A stretch of 64,000 nt of DNA from Synanceia verrucosa (GCA_029721515.1 CM056569.1:16275007-16339006), one strand, 5' to 3'; shown: positions 35,901 to 45,277, counted from the stretch's first letter. Made by a program: numbers and translations. The notes: generated from the sequence alone by a model not told the origin.

Positions 35901-37704
35901 TATCATTTTCCAGGTTTTCCAGGCTGTGTGGGAACCCCATATGACACTATTCAACCTAGTATTTTTTTTAAAATAATTTATTGCCACCATGTTATCCTCG
36001 TACTTTAAGAACAGCTTCAGCTCAGCTAAAACAGGCCCTACCTAGCCTGTTTTATTTGTATTTATTTGTTTATCTAGTCTCTAAACCTAAAGGTTTGATC
36101 TTATTTGGAACCAGAGCATCTGCACATTAACTTCATATGAATGAATCATATGATTCATATGAATGAATCCCTGGACAGTAATTTCAGTGCTGTGCTGTTA
36201 ATTAACTCCTGATGCTGGAGGTTCTCCTGAACTATACTGAACTTTAAAGACTGGATGGTGGTGAAGTAAAGTTAGTGGTTGCTAAGCAAGCAAAACATAA
36301 AGTAGTAACACCTGCTATTTAGCACTGAAAATAAAGCACAGCTGATTTGGATGGATGCCATTAGTTTTGCCAGCAATATTAAATAATTTAAATGTGGCCC
36401 TGATGAAAATTCAGAGGTTCTTTAAGTGCAAAATGTTCCAATCCATCACTCCACAGATGAGATATTTCATCTGATGAAAAGTCTTTGTGATTCATCCTCT
36501 GGGAATGATGAATGTGTGATGATCCATCCAATAGTCTAAACCAAAGTGGTCTCATGTAAGGTCTAGTTTGCTCTGAAATCAGTCTGAAAGCAGCGTGAAG
36601 CTGTGAAGCTGTCTGACCACACATCTCCTCACATCCTCTCCTGAAGCAGCTCCACTCTGACAGAAATGTTGTTTACAGAGCGAAGTCGCCACATGAACTC
36701 AGTGTTTGGGTTGAGCACTAATCTGGGCCAAGTGTGCAGGACTGAGGAGCAACTCTTTATAGGAGGTGTGCTGGATTCCCACTGTCAGCTCTGCTCCAAA
36801 AAAGTGCCTCTGCTCTGCTTTAACAGGCTGTTAAAGCAGCACCTGCCCTCCAACCAGTGTTTACTGCTGCAGTGAAGCATTACCTTATTAATCTGCCTCT
36901 TATTAATGTGGAGATGGTTTATGGAGGTTTGGGTGGAGGGCCAGACTATCAGAGGTGTTTCTACTATAATCATTTTATTTAATTATTTAATTTTAATCAT
37001 ATAATCATTTTATACTCACACACTTGGAAATAGGACTAAATCATATGGACATAGTTTACTTTGGAGCAATCTATGATACATTCAAAGTTATTTTATTATT
37101 TTCTGTGTTTTTCATGTTAATGTCTTGAAACACGAGAAGTCAGTAGAAATAATCATAGTCGTTTTAAACTCTCAGATCCCTACTCATACTAGAAATTAAT
37201 GTTTTCTGAATGTACAGTATCATATTTTTCTGTGTTTCTCTTTATTCTCCATTGTGCACCAAATGGAGCCACCAATGCGTAAATCGTACCTGTGCTGGTC
37301 TCGCACGGTCCCTTCTGGATCTGGCTGATGCTCGCCAGTCCCTGCTGCAGAGCCTTCCTGCTGGTGGCCTTCAGCTGGCACACGTTGCCGTACGTCTTCC
37401 CGTCGCTGCCGCACACTTCTTGGCTGAACTTGCACCGACAGAAGCCCTTGGAGAGCCGCTTACCCGCCGGGTGTTTACACTCCAGCCCGTCCCCGCACGG
37501 CAGGTCGTCCTTGCGGCCGCACGGCTCTCCCTCAGCCTGGGCGCACACCAGGCAGCAGTTGCAGCGATCCGGCACGTAGCCGCTGGGACAGCTGGGGCTC
37601 GGACAGGTACTCACATCGCACCGTGTTGGACACTTGTCCTTTGGCTCTGCGCTGGCACACTCCCTGAGGTACAGGAACACAGCTGTGTACAGGAGGATCT
37701 GCAT
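22012..37704 (-). CDS. htra3: HTRA3-type secreted serine protease (IGFBP-Kazal-protease-PDZ)
   Basis: A complete HtrA-family protease of the secretory pathway and extracellular matrix, degrading misfolded and matrix proteins and modulating TGF-beta signalling (family knowledge). Ten exons (- strand): 37704-37290, 28244-28145, 27952-27820, 27117-27028, 23600-23406, 23312-23280, 23119-23005, 22916-22859, 22397-22302, 22180-22012. They sum to 1404 nt and 467 residues, against 453 in human HTRA3. Visible domains: signal peptide about 1-19; Cys-rich IGFBP module about 24-90; Kazal module about 90-138; trypsin-like domain about 150-340; PDZ about 365-460. The triad is His201 (TNAHVV), Asp237 (KSDIATIK) and Ser315 (GNSGGPL), each exactly ten residues later than in the human protein as I recall it. 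All phases join without error. The neighbours ACOX3 and SH3TC1 favour HTRA3 over HTRA1 or HTRA4. Fish may have two htra3 copies; which one this is cannot be told here. Confidence 0.95.
23280..23312 (-). CDS. htra3: HTRA3 micro-exon 6 carrying the catalytic serine
   Basis: This 33-nt exon encodes eleven residues, YGNSGGPLVNL, which include the nucleophile Ser315 in the GNSGGP motif of the trypsin fold. It starts after an acceptor (TTCACAG) and ends at TTTG/GTAAGC, in phase 0 on both sides. Skipping it would keep the reading frame but remove the catalytic serine. It is too short for ordinary ORF listings. A very short exon with this content is, to my knowledge, a conserved feature of vertebrate HTRA genes. 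Confidence 0.92.
25033..25085 (-). repeat. LINE-type 3' tail, reverse
   Basis: TTCAAGAGTTTTTATTGTCA followed by TTATGCATGCATAACAAAAT is the reverse complement of the tail at 27425-27475 (CATAATGACAATAAAGAATC). Both lie in HTRA3 intron 4 or 3. They mark two decayed non-LTR insertions in opposite directions. Confidence 0.45.
25985..26215 (+). pseudogene. Non-LTR retrotransposon reverse transcriptase C-terminal relic
   Basis: The + strand reads RRRWRWIGHVMRKDPTDII, then RTALHWTLNQRT, a stop, and later QPWGTIQPSAQDR. This is the pattern seen after the RT domain of RTE-like and related LINEs (R-x-W-x-GHVLRK, then W-x-L-x-x-x-AQDR). At least one stop and missing residues show that it is dead. It lies in HTRA3 intron 4. 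The open frame on the opposite strand is a shadow. Confidence 0.62.
28296..28372 (-). repeat. Diverged SINE-like 3' tail
   Basis: ATTCATTCATTCATCCTCTA then TAACTGCTTATGCTATCCC resembles the tail and GCTTATCCT segment of the SINE-like family on the - strand. It is short and decayed. Confidence 0.4.
28840..29239 (+). mobile_element. TTAA MITE copy 4 in HTRA3 intron 1
   Basis: About 400 bp. The left end AAACTCTTTGAGTGCCA has lost the exact TTAA (flank reads ATAAAC), while the right end TTGAGTTAA keeps it. The core is intact. A deletion removes half of the ZNF143-like motif (CTTCTGGGAGACAGAG at the site). It lies in the same orientation as copies 1-3, antisense to HTRA3. Confidence 0.82.
29568..29875 (-). 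mobile_element. SINE-like element with 9-bp target duplication
   Basis: A nearly complete reverse copy. It starts (at 29875) GGGCGGCACGGTGGTGTAGT, carries A and B boxes (B: GTTCGAATCC), and ends in ATGGATGGATG at 29568. CACTTTAGG flanks both sides (29559-29567 and 29876-29884). It lies in HTRA3 intron 1. Confidence 0.88.
29885..29974. mobile_element. Short hAT-like MITE remnant
   Basis: GCAGTGGTTCTCAATTATTT at the left and TTTTGAGAACCTG at the right form an inverted pair of the CAGTGGTTCTCAA type, common at hAT ends. It is only 90 bp, so most of the interior is gone. It directly follows the SINE target duplication. Confidence 0.45.
29998..30100 (+). repeat. GATAAGAT repeat, copy 1 of 3
   Basis: AAGATAAGATGAACCTTTAT then TCGTCCCACCAACAGGG, then GATAGTGCAACAAAC. 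The same order (AAGATAAGAT, CATCCCAC, AACAG, CAGTGCA) occurs at 54472-54575 and 61848-62110. This is a common fish interspersed repeat as I remember it; its class was not determined. Confidence 0.6.
31601..32343 (+). mobile_element. Internally deleted Tc1-like transposon
   Basis: 743 bp between TA dinucleotides. The left end is TACTAAAAGGCATTAAAAAT; the reverse complement of the right end is TACACTGAGAGGCATTAAAA, continuing AATGCAAC versus ATTCAAC. The coding remnant starts at about 31900 (MPRLAANMREQAIGML, an HTH) and jumps directly to the C-terminal catalytic end (VMDWPPYSPDINPIEHLWDN, about 32050-32110). So the middle of the transposase, with both catalytic aspartates, is deleted. It is non-autonomous and lies in HTRA3 intron 1. 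Confidence 0.85.
32903..33073. repeat. Two (GT)n microsatellites 115 bp apart
   Basis: Runs of GT at 32903-32932 and 33048-33073 in HTRA3 intron 1. Their reverse strand gives Thr-His repeats in a false open frame. Confidence 0.95.
33485..34291. mobile_element. hAT-like MITE interrupted by the TTAA MITE
   Basis: The left end CAGGGATGTCAAACTAATTT and the reverse complement of the right end, CAGGGGTGTCAAACATAGGC, match well. The flanks TTTTATAC (33477-33484) and TCTTATAC (34292-34299) are an 8-bp target duplication with one mismatch, the hAT hallmark. The interior carries the TTAA MITE at 33614-34029. Without it the hAT element is about 395 bp and non-coding. Confidence 0.83.
33614..34029 (-). 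mobile_element. TTAA MITE copy 5, nested in a hAT element
   Basis: A 416-bp copy on the opposite strand, from TTAA at 33614 to CTAA at 34029 (one base decayed). It splits the hAT-like element at 33485-34291, so it is the younger insertion. The ZNF143-like motif reads directly as ACTACAAATCCCAGAAGCCC at 33914-33933. It lies in HTRA3 intron 1. Confidence 0.84.
34874..35257 (+). mobile_element. TTAA MITE copy 6 with doubled 5' end
   Basis: The left end carries two tandem versions of the terminal unit: TTTGAGTGCC at about 34882, then TTGAGTGCCATAAACG at about 34927 followed by a TATATATACG stretch. Only copy 8 shares this. The 3' third is deleted, joining TTCTTTCAG to GTGGCACTCAGTGAGGTAA. Flanking tetranucleotides have decayed (CTAG and GTAA). 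The ZNF143-like motif is at 35013-35034. Confidence 0.8.
35621..35938. mobile_element. Foldback element with long inverted arms
   Basis: The left arm AGGGTTCCCATGCATCCTGG then AAAACCTGGAAAGTGATTG is answered at the right by TTTTCCAGGTTTTCCAGGCT then GTGTGGGAACCCC. Complementarity continues inward for about 130 bases (GGTCATATGTCCTAG versus CCAGGACATTTGACC). The whole 318 bp can fold into one long imperfect hairpin. It is non-coding and lies in HTRA3 intron 1, 2 kb downstream of exon 1. Confidence 0.82.
35939..37189. other. HTRA3 intron 1 segment next to exon 1, nothing recognised
   Basis: No repeat family or exon was identified here. The sequence is moderately AT-rich. A short palindrome, ATGAATCATATGATTCATAT, lies at about 36138-36165. 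Confidence 0.45.
37290..37704 (-). CDS. htra3: HTRA3 exon 1: signal peptide, IGFBP and Kazal modules
   Basis: First coding exon of the protease, with the ATG at 37704-37702 and donor CACAG/GTACG ending in phase 1. The first 19 residues are hydrophobic and end in ECASA, a good signal-peptidase context. Then come 12 cysteines in an IGFBP-like pattern (CNCCLVCAQ and GEPCGRKDDLPCGDGLEC are readable) and a Kazal-like stretch ending CGSDGKTYGNVC. The exon is locally GC-rich compared with the AT-rich introns around it, so long reading frames on the opposite strand at 37210-37710 are by-products of base composition. The intron that follows is about 9 kb and holds many mobile elements. Confidence 0.94.
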
Positions 37705-38560
37705 TTTTAATGGAGGATTTCTAGAAAGAGACGCGGAGAGAAGTTTACGCGCAGATCACATTCCCTGGCTGCGCGCTGTTCATCACTGTCTGGAGACCTT
37801 ACAGATGGAAATCCACACACACGAAAGACAGAACGACAAATGTCTTCTTAATGTTGCAAAATGCATGAGAATAAAGCGACCCTGGTGTTTGGGAAGTGGA
37901 CGGTACAGCTCGTTACTGTCTTATAGCCACGCGTAATTGTGCGTCCAGAGGCGACGAAGAAGCAGCTGCTGGTTGAGAGCATCCAGTGGAGTGAGACTTT
38001 GTGTTTTGTCCTTCCTTTGCTCGGGCAGAGAGCACTTCCACTCAGTTGGTCGGGACAGAGGGTGGAGATGCGGGGAGCAGCGCTCCTGGAGGCGTGGCGA
38101 CGGAGCTCAGACGCAGATGTTGGCAACATCAGTGTTACCGTGTATGACCTAAGAGTCCGACTTTAAAGTCACATTCTGGCTCATTTCTGACAGGTCTGCT
38201 GGGACAGTGATGGGGAGAAGGGGGGCTGTTACCATGGAGACAGGCACAGTTTTAATAACACTGGGGTCATGAGTGCAACAACCGCTTTATTTGGTTCTCA
38301 TAGGGGAGGATAGATGTGACGAGAGAGTCACCTTTCACTGCTTGTGTTCATACATTTGAGTATCTGGAGTTTTACAAACCTTTAAATGAGAAACACGTGA
38401 TTCAACCAACCATTCAGACATGGCTCCCCTTCCTATGCAACATACACGAATATTAGAATAAATCAAACCACAGTGTGAGACCTACCTTCACAAAGGTGCA
38501 CCATGTTTTTCTCAGAGGGGCTTTTCAGGAGGGGATCTTTAAAAACACATCATTTCAGAC
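37705..38560. other. 5' flank of HTRA3, presumed promoter region
   Basis: The 350 bases upstream of the HTRA3 ATG are richer in G, C and CpG than the intergenic average (CTGGCTGCGCGCTG at 37767; GCAGCGCTCC at 38078). That fits a promoter and 5' leader. No TATA box or initiator can be assigned with confidence. Confidence 0.35.
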
Positions 38561-38574
38561 AGCAGAGGAGGAGG

Positions 38575-39618
38575 ATTTTTACCTCCACCAAGGAGGTTAT
38601 GTTTTCACCAGGGTTTGTTGTTTGTTTATTTATGTGTTGGTTTGCAAAATAATTCAAAAAGTCGTGGACGGATTTTGACGAAATTTTCAGGATTGGTCAG
38701 AAGTGGCCTAACTTAAAAGTGATTTATTTTTGGTGGTGATTAGAACCGATTCAAGGTCATAAAGGTCAAATGAACGTTCACGCTATAGTAATGTATGGGA
38801 GATATTTCTGTATATTTCTGAACGCTCCAGGGTGTACAATTTTCAGTCAATCGTCACCTAATTTGTATATAAACTAATATACTGTCGCCTCACAGCAAGA
38901 AGGTACCGGGTTCGAATCCCGGCCCGGGGCCTTTCTGTGTGGAGTTTGCATGTTCTCCTCATGTCTGTGTGGGTTCTCTCTGGTACTCTTCGCTTCCTCC
39001 CACCATCCAAAACCATGCATGGGGATTAGGTTAATTGGCTAATTTAAATTGACCGTAGGTGTGAATGTGAGTGTGAGTGGTTGTCTGTCTCTATGTGTCC
39101 TGTGATGAACTGGAGACTTGTCCAGGGTGTACCCTGCCTTTCACCCTAAGACAGCTGGGATAGACTCCAGCCCCCCCATGACCCTATGTGAGGATAAGAG
39201 GTAGATAATGGATCGATGGATGGACTAATATAGGAATCCAGAGTTCACCAATTCAGTTTGGTCAAGATCAGTAAAAGGTCAAGGTCACCAAGGTCAAATA
39301 TGTGTTTTTAGCCATAACTTCATGTAGGAGCTAGAGCAATGCAACTGCTCTCAAAATATCTAGAATTCTCAAATTATTTAATTATTAATTTGCAAAGTTT
39401 AACTGGTATTTTGGTCTTTTTTAAAATTCCAATTCAAATGTGACAAAATATGAATGGAGAAAAAATAAATAAAAAAGTACATGATATTAATGTGAACACA
39501 ATGTTAAATGTGGGTTTTAAGGTGCATTAAAATCAACACATTCACTCTTAGGTGTAGGAAACTCTCTCTGAGGATGCTGCCTTGGTGGAGGTCTGCACTT
39601 CACAGTGCTTTTCTAATT
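38575..39618 (+). mobile_element. Dispersed element with CCTCCACCAAGG ends, SINE inserted
   Basis: It begins TTTTTACCTCCACCAAGGAGG and ends GCTGCCTTGGTGGAGGTCTG, whose reverse complement CAGACCTCCACCAAGGCAGC forms an inverted repeat with the start. Inner phrases (CGTGGACGGATTTTGACGAA, AGGTCAAGGTCACCAAGGTC) are common in fish repeats. The SINE-like element at 38882-39223 is inserted into it. A piece of the same right end lies at about 48912-48970 (GCTGCCTTGGAAGACGTC). Confidence 0.7.
38882..39223 (+). mobile_element. SINE-like element, 5' truncated, 9-bp target duplication
   Basis: It starts inside the tRNA-like head (CTGTCGCCTCACAGCAAGAA), keeps the B box GGTTCGAATCC, and ends in GATCGATGGATGG. 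ACTAATATA is duplicated exactly on both sides (38873-38881 and 39224-39232). The 5' truncation with a target duplication is typical of LINE-driven retroposition. Confidence 0.9.
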
Positions 39619-40384
39619 ATATTTGAGAGCCAAGAGGGATAAAGGTAATTAAATAAACCACATATCAATATAATTTATAAAAGAAATCATGTATCTCTTT
39701 GGAAGTCCCCTCTCCATTTTCCATTAAAAGATTTTCAGATTAAAAGTATAAAAAAACAAAGATCCCACGTATGCCCCCAGGTGCAATAGAAGAAATAATT
39801 AGATAAAATAATATGACATCATGGGCTTCTCCTATAATACAAGTATATTCAGACAGACAGTATGAAAAAATAATGTGTTTTATAAACATTAAAGCATGTT
39901 AAGATGTTCTAGTTTCACAAAGTATGAACCCGATAATGAGCATACGTCCACGTTAATACATTCCTTTAAAGGGGGATTGCAAGTTATTAGAACTGATCAT
40001 AGCATATTTTTTTAATTTATTGACTGTTTAACTGTTTTTTATGTTTGAACTTTCCATAAATGTGTTATACAAGCCTTATCGCTGCAATACCGGTCAATGC
40101 ACTGACATATACTGTATCTTTTACATTTTTTTTTCTCATATTGCCCATCCCAGTCATTGTGTGGATGTATCCTGCTCCATGTTTACCTGCTCTCAGCTCG
40201 TCCTCATGCTTCATGGTGGCTCATGGCTCAGTGTTCACACAGCAGACAGCTCCATGTGCTGCTTTTTTTCCTCTTTCTTTCCAAAACATGAAGTCATTCT
40301 TTGGTGCAGACTGGGGAAATGAGGACATACTTTCATTACTGTCCCCTTGTAAGGGCAATTTAAGACGACCAGACCGTGTAGTCA

Positions 40385-40389
40385 AACAC

Positions 40390-40423
<34 letters not shown>
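40385..40423. repeat. (CA)n microsatellite
   Basis: A run of CA with one CG near the start, in the spacer between HTRA3 and SH3TC1. Confidence 0.95.
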
Positions 40424-40427
<4 letters not shown>

Positions 40428-40808
40428 GTTTTACTAATACAAAAGGACTATCACTACATTAATGTGTTCCCTCAGTGCTTGCCTATACTCTAGCACCTCT
40501 TATCAGCTCTTTGGTCCACTGAGTGGAGCTGTAAATCCCTAGATGTGTTGCTGCTGGTGTAGCTTCCCATACATGTGCACACTAAATCAACACTAAGAGT
40601 CACTCCAGAGATTTTTCCCACTTTTGTTTTTCTATTTTGTAAGAAAACTCAGAGCAGCTGTGGCTGCAAACACATCTCCCTCTCAAGACGACAACTTTAT
40701 TATCTTGTTATCATCTCAAGACAAACTGTTTTCTCATCAGGACCAAAGTGTGTTATCATCTCAAGAAAATATTAATGAAATAGAATATTATTATTTAAGT
40801 CAGCTGAG

Positions 40809-41154
40809 GGGCGGCATGGTGGTGTAGTGGTTAGCACTGTCGCCTCACAGCAAGAAGGTACCGGGTTCGAATCCCGGGCCCGGTGCCTTTCTGTGTGGAG
40901 TTTGCATGTTCTCCCCGTGTCTGTGTGGGTTCTCTCTGGTACTCCGGCTTCCTCCAACCATCCAAAAACATGCATGGGGATTAGATTAATTGACCGTAGG
41001 TGTGAATGTGAGTGTGAATGGTTGTCTGTCTCTATGTGTCCTGCGATGAGGTGGCGACTTGTCCAGGGTGTACCCTGCCTTCCGCCCTAAGACAGCTGGG
41101 ATAGGCTCCAGCCCCCCCGCGACCCTATGAGGATAAGCGGTAGATAATGGATGG
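40809..41154 (+). mobile_element. Full-length SINE-like element, 12-bp target duplication
   Basis: 346 bp. The head is GGGCGGCATGGTGGTGTAGT (A box TGGTGTAGTGG), the B box is GGTTCGAATCC, and the tail is TAGATAATGGATGG. AAGTCAGCTGAG flanks it exactly on both sides (40797-40808 and 41155-41166). This is the best reference copy of the family in the window. The tRNA-like head suggests RNA polymerase III transcription when active. Confidence 0.92.
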
Positions 41155-41780
41155 AAGTCAGCTGAGACTGAGATTTGATGGGACTATGGACGTATTAAGA
41201 GTTTGATGAGGTGTGAGGTGTTGAGATCAATATACAGTATATGTGTGTGTGAAGTCCTCTCGGTGTCAGTAAGTCAGTTTTTCAGGGAAAGAGGCGCTGA
41301 TGCAAAAGATGTGCTGGCTGAGCAAATTCCACTGAAATGAACGGCATTGCCTTTCAGTCCAGGAAGTAGATCTTAACACTGCTCCATGAATATGACTCCT
41401 TCATTGTTTCCACATAAAGAAACACAGGGGAGAGCTGGAAGACTTTTACTTTGAAACGTCTGTGCTGGCTAGAGGTAGCACAACTTTGATCACAAATAAT
41501 TAGTCAGTGAAAAAAGATCTTGTTGAAGGACTTAGTTGGATGAGCAGACTGATGTCACTCGTTCTCACTCCCAAATCATTAATCTTGATCAGTGGTACCT
41601 CATTTCAAACCATGATGCTCTAACGTGGCCCTCCGGTCAGTTTCGCATGTTAGATGAATACAACGTCTTTTGAAAATAAACTTCTGTGTTCACAGGTGCA
41701 CTGCAAGTAGCCAGAGTGTGTTTTATTGCTGATACTGATTGATTTCTTCTTTCAAAAGTTACAAAGTGTCACTTTAAGAT

Positions 41781-42144
41781 AGAGGTGGGTAATGGCAAGG
41801 ACTTCAAGCTATGACACATATCGCAATACTTGAGTCACGATAGGATACATTTTTGCGATATATGGTGGTAGTCTACATTGAGAAATTAAAAATGTAGCTT
41901 AAAATACAACTTATACAAAATATGTATAAGTCAAAATTACAGTATTAGCATGGATTCTTTTAATATTATTTTTATTTAACTTTTTATTTCAAAATGCAGA
42001 AGTCGCTCTGGATTGACCCAAAACATTACTATTTGGGCCAATTTTTGGGGGAAAAAAAACTATAAAAAGAAATTAAACATCAATATTATATCAGAAGAAA
42101 AAGTATCACAATATATTGCCTTATAGATATTTTTCCCACCCCTG
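41781..42144. mobile_element. hAT-like MITE ending CCCACCCCT, copy 1
   Basis: The left end AGAGGTGGGTAATGG and the right end TTTTCCCACCCCTG are inverted. Inner phrases (AAATTAAACATCAATATTAT then ATCAGAAGAAAAAGTAT) match the copy at 63401-63815. CTTTAAGA precedes it, and CTTTAA-GT follows once the TTAA MITE copy 7 is removed, a 7/8 target duplication. It lies in the HTRA3-SH3TC1 spacer. Confidence 0.75.
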
Positions 42145-42146
42145 CT

Positions 42147-42575
42147 TTAACTCACTGAGCGCCAGCTGTTTAATAAAACAGAAAGTGCCCTGTTCCAGCA
42201 TTTTTGGACATTTTGAGTCATATTGCATGATACAGAATATTTTGTACTACGACTCAATAGTTCAAACGAAAGAAGAGACTCTCTATTTCATCATGAAAAA
42301 AATCTTTGTTTTTACCTTGTTCCATTCTTGTTTTATCAGAGGTAGAGTAGAGGACACTTTCACCAAAATCACCACTTTTTGTCCAGATTCTGTTTGTTTT
42401 ATCGTCTCCACTTCCCACTTTGACCTCTGTTGCGTGTACCGTCTCTTTATGCTCTGACTACATCTCCCAGAAGCCCCAAAATTACTCACAGGCTGCGTGA
42501 GAGCGCCCTCTTGTTCCTGCTGCTGAAAAAACACTTTGACGTATCATAATTCATCTATAGCACTGAAAGAGTTAA
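42147..42575 (-). mobile_element. TTAA MITE copy 7 in the HTRA3-SH3TC1 spacer
   Basis: A 429-bp reverse-strand copy with TTAA at both ends (42147-42150 and 42572-42575). It sits inside the right target-site duplication of the hAT-like element ending at 42144. Removing the MITE with one TTAA restores CTTTAAGT, which matches the left duplication CTTTAAGA in 7 of 8 positions. The ZNF143-like motif is at 42457-42477. Confidence 0.86.
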
Positions 42576-43354
42576 GTGGATGGCTGAGCTGTGTCTTGTA
42601 CTAACACGTGTTGCAGCCTCGTGCAGAGTCACTGTGTCCCCAGATAGATGAAGCTGCTGTTATCATAGCTTCATGTGCTCATGGACGAAACTACAAAAAC
42701 AAGACCCAGGTTGTAAAAAGTGACCTCACCCAGCAAAAATGTCCTCTCTCTGTGCACCTTTAAGCTGCCTCTCACATGGATAGTATAGTGTCAGGCCTCC
42801 CAGCAGACATGTGTTTCTCACCCAGCCGTGGGTGTGTTTATTTGAAACAGTCTGTCACTTGAGGAAACACAGGGCTCCTTGTTCAGCAGGAATACACAGT
42901 TTCTGCAGGTAATGAGGGATGAAGGCAGCACTCTGTCATATTTATCTGACACATTAGGACTCATTAATAAAGCATTGCTCAAGCCTGAAGGAGCAAAGGC
43001 AAACTGGATTTGTGGATATGTGTGCGCCATCCAGCGATCACAATAAGAATCACTGTGATATATATAGATATATTTATATAACCCTGTCAATTACATATCA
43101 AGATATACTCTCATACATAGCAATTTTTCAAAATTTATAAATCAAAAGAGTCAGAAAGGAGGAGATGTGTTCATCGTCCCTCCACCAGGAGGACGAGCAT
43201 GCATATCTAAACTAAATACTAAATATCACTGGACGATGGGCTGGGCAACTTATATTTATATTATATCAATAACTCATGAGGCTGGGTCATCTTCGCTCTT
43301 TTTGATATTGTAATATGGTACAAATGTTGTCTTTTCCTGGTTTAAAAGCTGTAT

Positions 43355-43445
43355 ATTATTAAGTTCAGCTTTATTTCTATAGCACTTCATACACAACATT
43401 GTCAATCCAAAGTGCTTTTCAGAAAAAAAAGCAGTAACAGAGGAA
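43355..43445 (+). repeat. LINE-type 3' region relic
   Basis: AGTTCAGCTTTATTTCTATA then GCACTTCATACACAACATTG and CCAAAGTGCTTTTCAG follow a pattern widely seen in fish LINE tails (TTTATTTATATAGCAC...AAAGTGCTTTACAG). Only this part is recognisable. Confidence 0.45.
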
Positions 43446-43549
43446 ATAAATACAATAAATAGATCTAAATGATTAATGATGCTTAATAATAATGACGCTT
43501 ATTAATAATAACAATGATAATAATAATAATAACAAAAGAAGAAAGAGAC

Positions 43550-43715
43550 GGGTGGCATGGTGGTGTAGTGGTTAGCACTGTCGCCTCACAGCAAGAAGGT
43601 ACCGGGTTCGATTCCCGGCCCGAGGCCTTTCTGTGTGGAGTTTGTATGTTCTCCTCGTGTCTGTGTGGGTTCTCTCTGGTACTCCGGCTTCCTCCAACCA
43701 TCTAAAAACATGCAT
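43550..43715 (+). mobile_element. SINE-like element, 3' truncated
   Basis: It has the full tRNA-like head (GGGTGGCATGGTGGTGTAGT, B box GGTTCGATTCC) and body to AAAACATGCAT, then stops, so the 3' half and tail are missing. No target duplication is seen. The loss was probably by later deletion. Confidence 0.8.
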
Positions 43716-45277
43716 TGTTTCAGCCAGACACTGCAGAGGACTGATCTGTACATTCATGGTGATTGATCAACATGTTCAGAGACTCAGCGGTTAAATTCTT
43801 GCACACTAATTGAGTGTAGAGTGCAGTATGGCTCATTAAGGAGCTGTCTGTCATCAGTGTAACATAATGCCATGAAAAAAGTAGAGAAACATCTGCTGCT
43901 AGGCTCATTTAAGCTTTGTGTTTGTTCAGAGGCTTCATGTTGCATGATGAGGCAGAAACAGCAGCTTCAATAGAAAGTTATTATATTTCATCTTGTTGAA
44001 TTATTTTTGTCATCACTGCAGTAAGACTTATGATTGTTAACCGGCTGATTGTTACACATCTGTCACTGCCATTTTTCCTTATTTGCACAGCAAATTTGCA
44101 TTTTTTTGTCTATTGTTAAAAGTCACATCCACATAACAAGTAGACATAGTAAAAATACATTTTATTTAACTAATAATTGTATTTAATTAACATTTCATTT
44201 GCAATAAACATATTTTTCCTTTTATTTATTGCAAGTATTACTACTTATTCTATTATTTCATTGCTGTTATTTATTGTTTCTTAGTATGATTTTTCCCCCA
44301 ATCAGAGATGAAATAAAAAACTAATCTATTCTAATATATGCTGTCACTACCAACAAGTAATAAGTCTTTCCACAGTTCAACCATTTTCTTTCAACCATTA
44401 ATCTGAAATAAATATTTAGGTGAATGCAGTCCAGAGATGAACTGCATCGGGGCAGCAATTATTTCTAATTTTACAAGGCTAACTGGGCAATATGTATCTT
44501 ATATTAATTTACTTTTATAATCCTTCTCAATTATTGGATCAATTCAGCCACTATGGTGCCACCCTTTCTCCCCAGCTCTAACAGTGAAGCCTCCTGAGTT
44601 CACTGCAGCTCTGATCTATGCCTCTGTCTCCATAGCAACGTAACAACACCTGATGAACTGATGTGCTTGTGGATACAAATTTTTAAGAAGTCATTGTGAC
44701 CCTTCAGTCACTTTGGGATTCAGTTGGTCTGGTGCTGGAGGAAAGCAGTGAGCTGGTGGTTTGAGAAAAAAAAGCTCAGGAGGCAGAAATCCATGCAAAA
44801 ATGAAAGTTTTATGAAACAAAAATGCAAAGCAATGAAGAGCCTCTCAGTAAGCTGTCAGCAACTCTCCCCCATCTGGCCTGACTGAGCCTGTTAACAGAC
44901 AGTCAGGGACAGTGGAAAGTCCCATCATCATTATTATTAGCTTTTGCTTTGGTCATAGAGTCTCCAGAGTAAGTCAGCAGCTTGAGGAAAAGTACCAGAA
45001 CACATTAGATTTCATCATATGCAGATGATATACTTGTGATTATGAGTGATTAGTTAAAATCTGCATTTCTCTTTTCATGTTTAAAAAATAAACTAAAATT
45101 AAATAAGTCACAGATGACTTTTAAACATTTTTAAAGGCAGTCACGTGGAATTACTTTATTTTTTTTTACTTATTAACAGAAGCTTGGGAAAGTTGAACCC
45201 TTAATTTTTCACACAGCTTCAGTCACAATGCAGTGAAATATTAAGAGTGGACACCCTGGGCACCAGATGAGGTGTTA
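43716..45277. other. AT-rich spacer, nothing recognised
   Basis: No exon or clear repeat was found between the truncated SINE and the repeat at 45278. Confidence 0.45.

Noticed and set aside
37210..37710. 166-codon frame opposite HTRA3 exon 1
   Set aside because: It is an antisense shadow of a GC-rich coding exon; the - strand frame has signal peptide, Cys pattern and correct splicing.
40809..40880. Possible tRNA gene with A and B boxes
   Set aside because: The boxes belong to the head of a SINE-like element with a long body, tail and target duplication; no cloverleaf acceptor stem closes.
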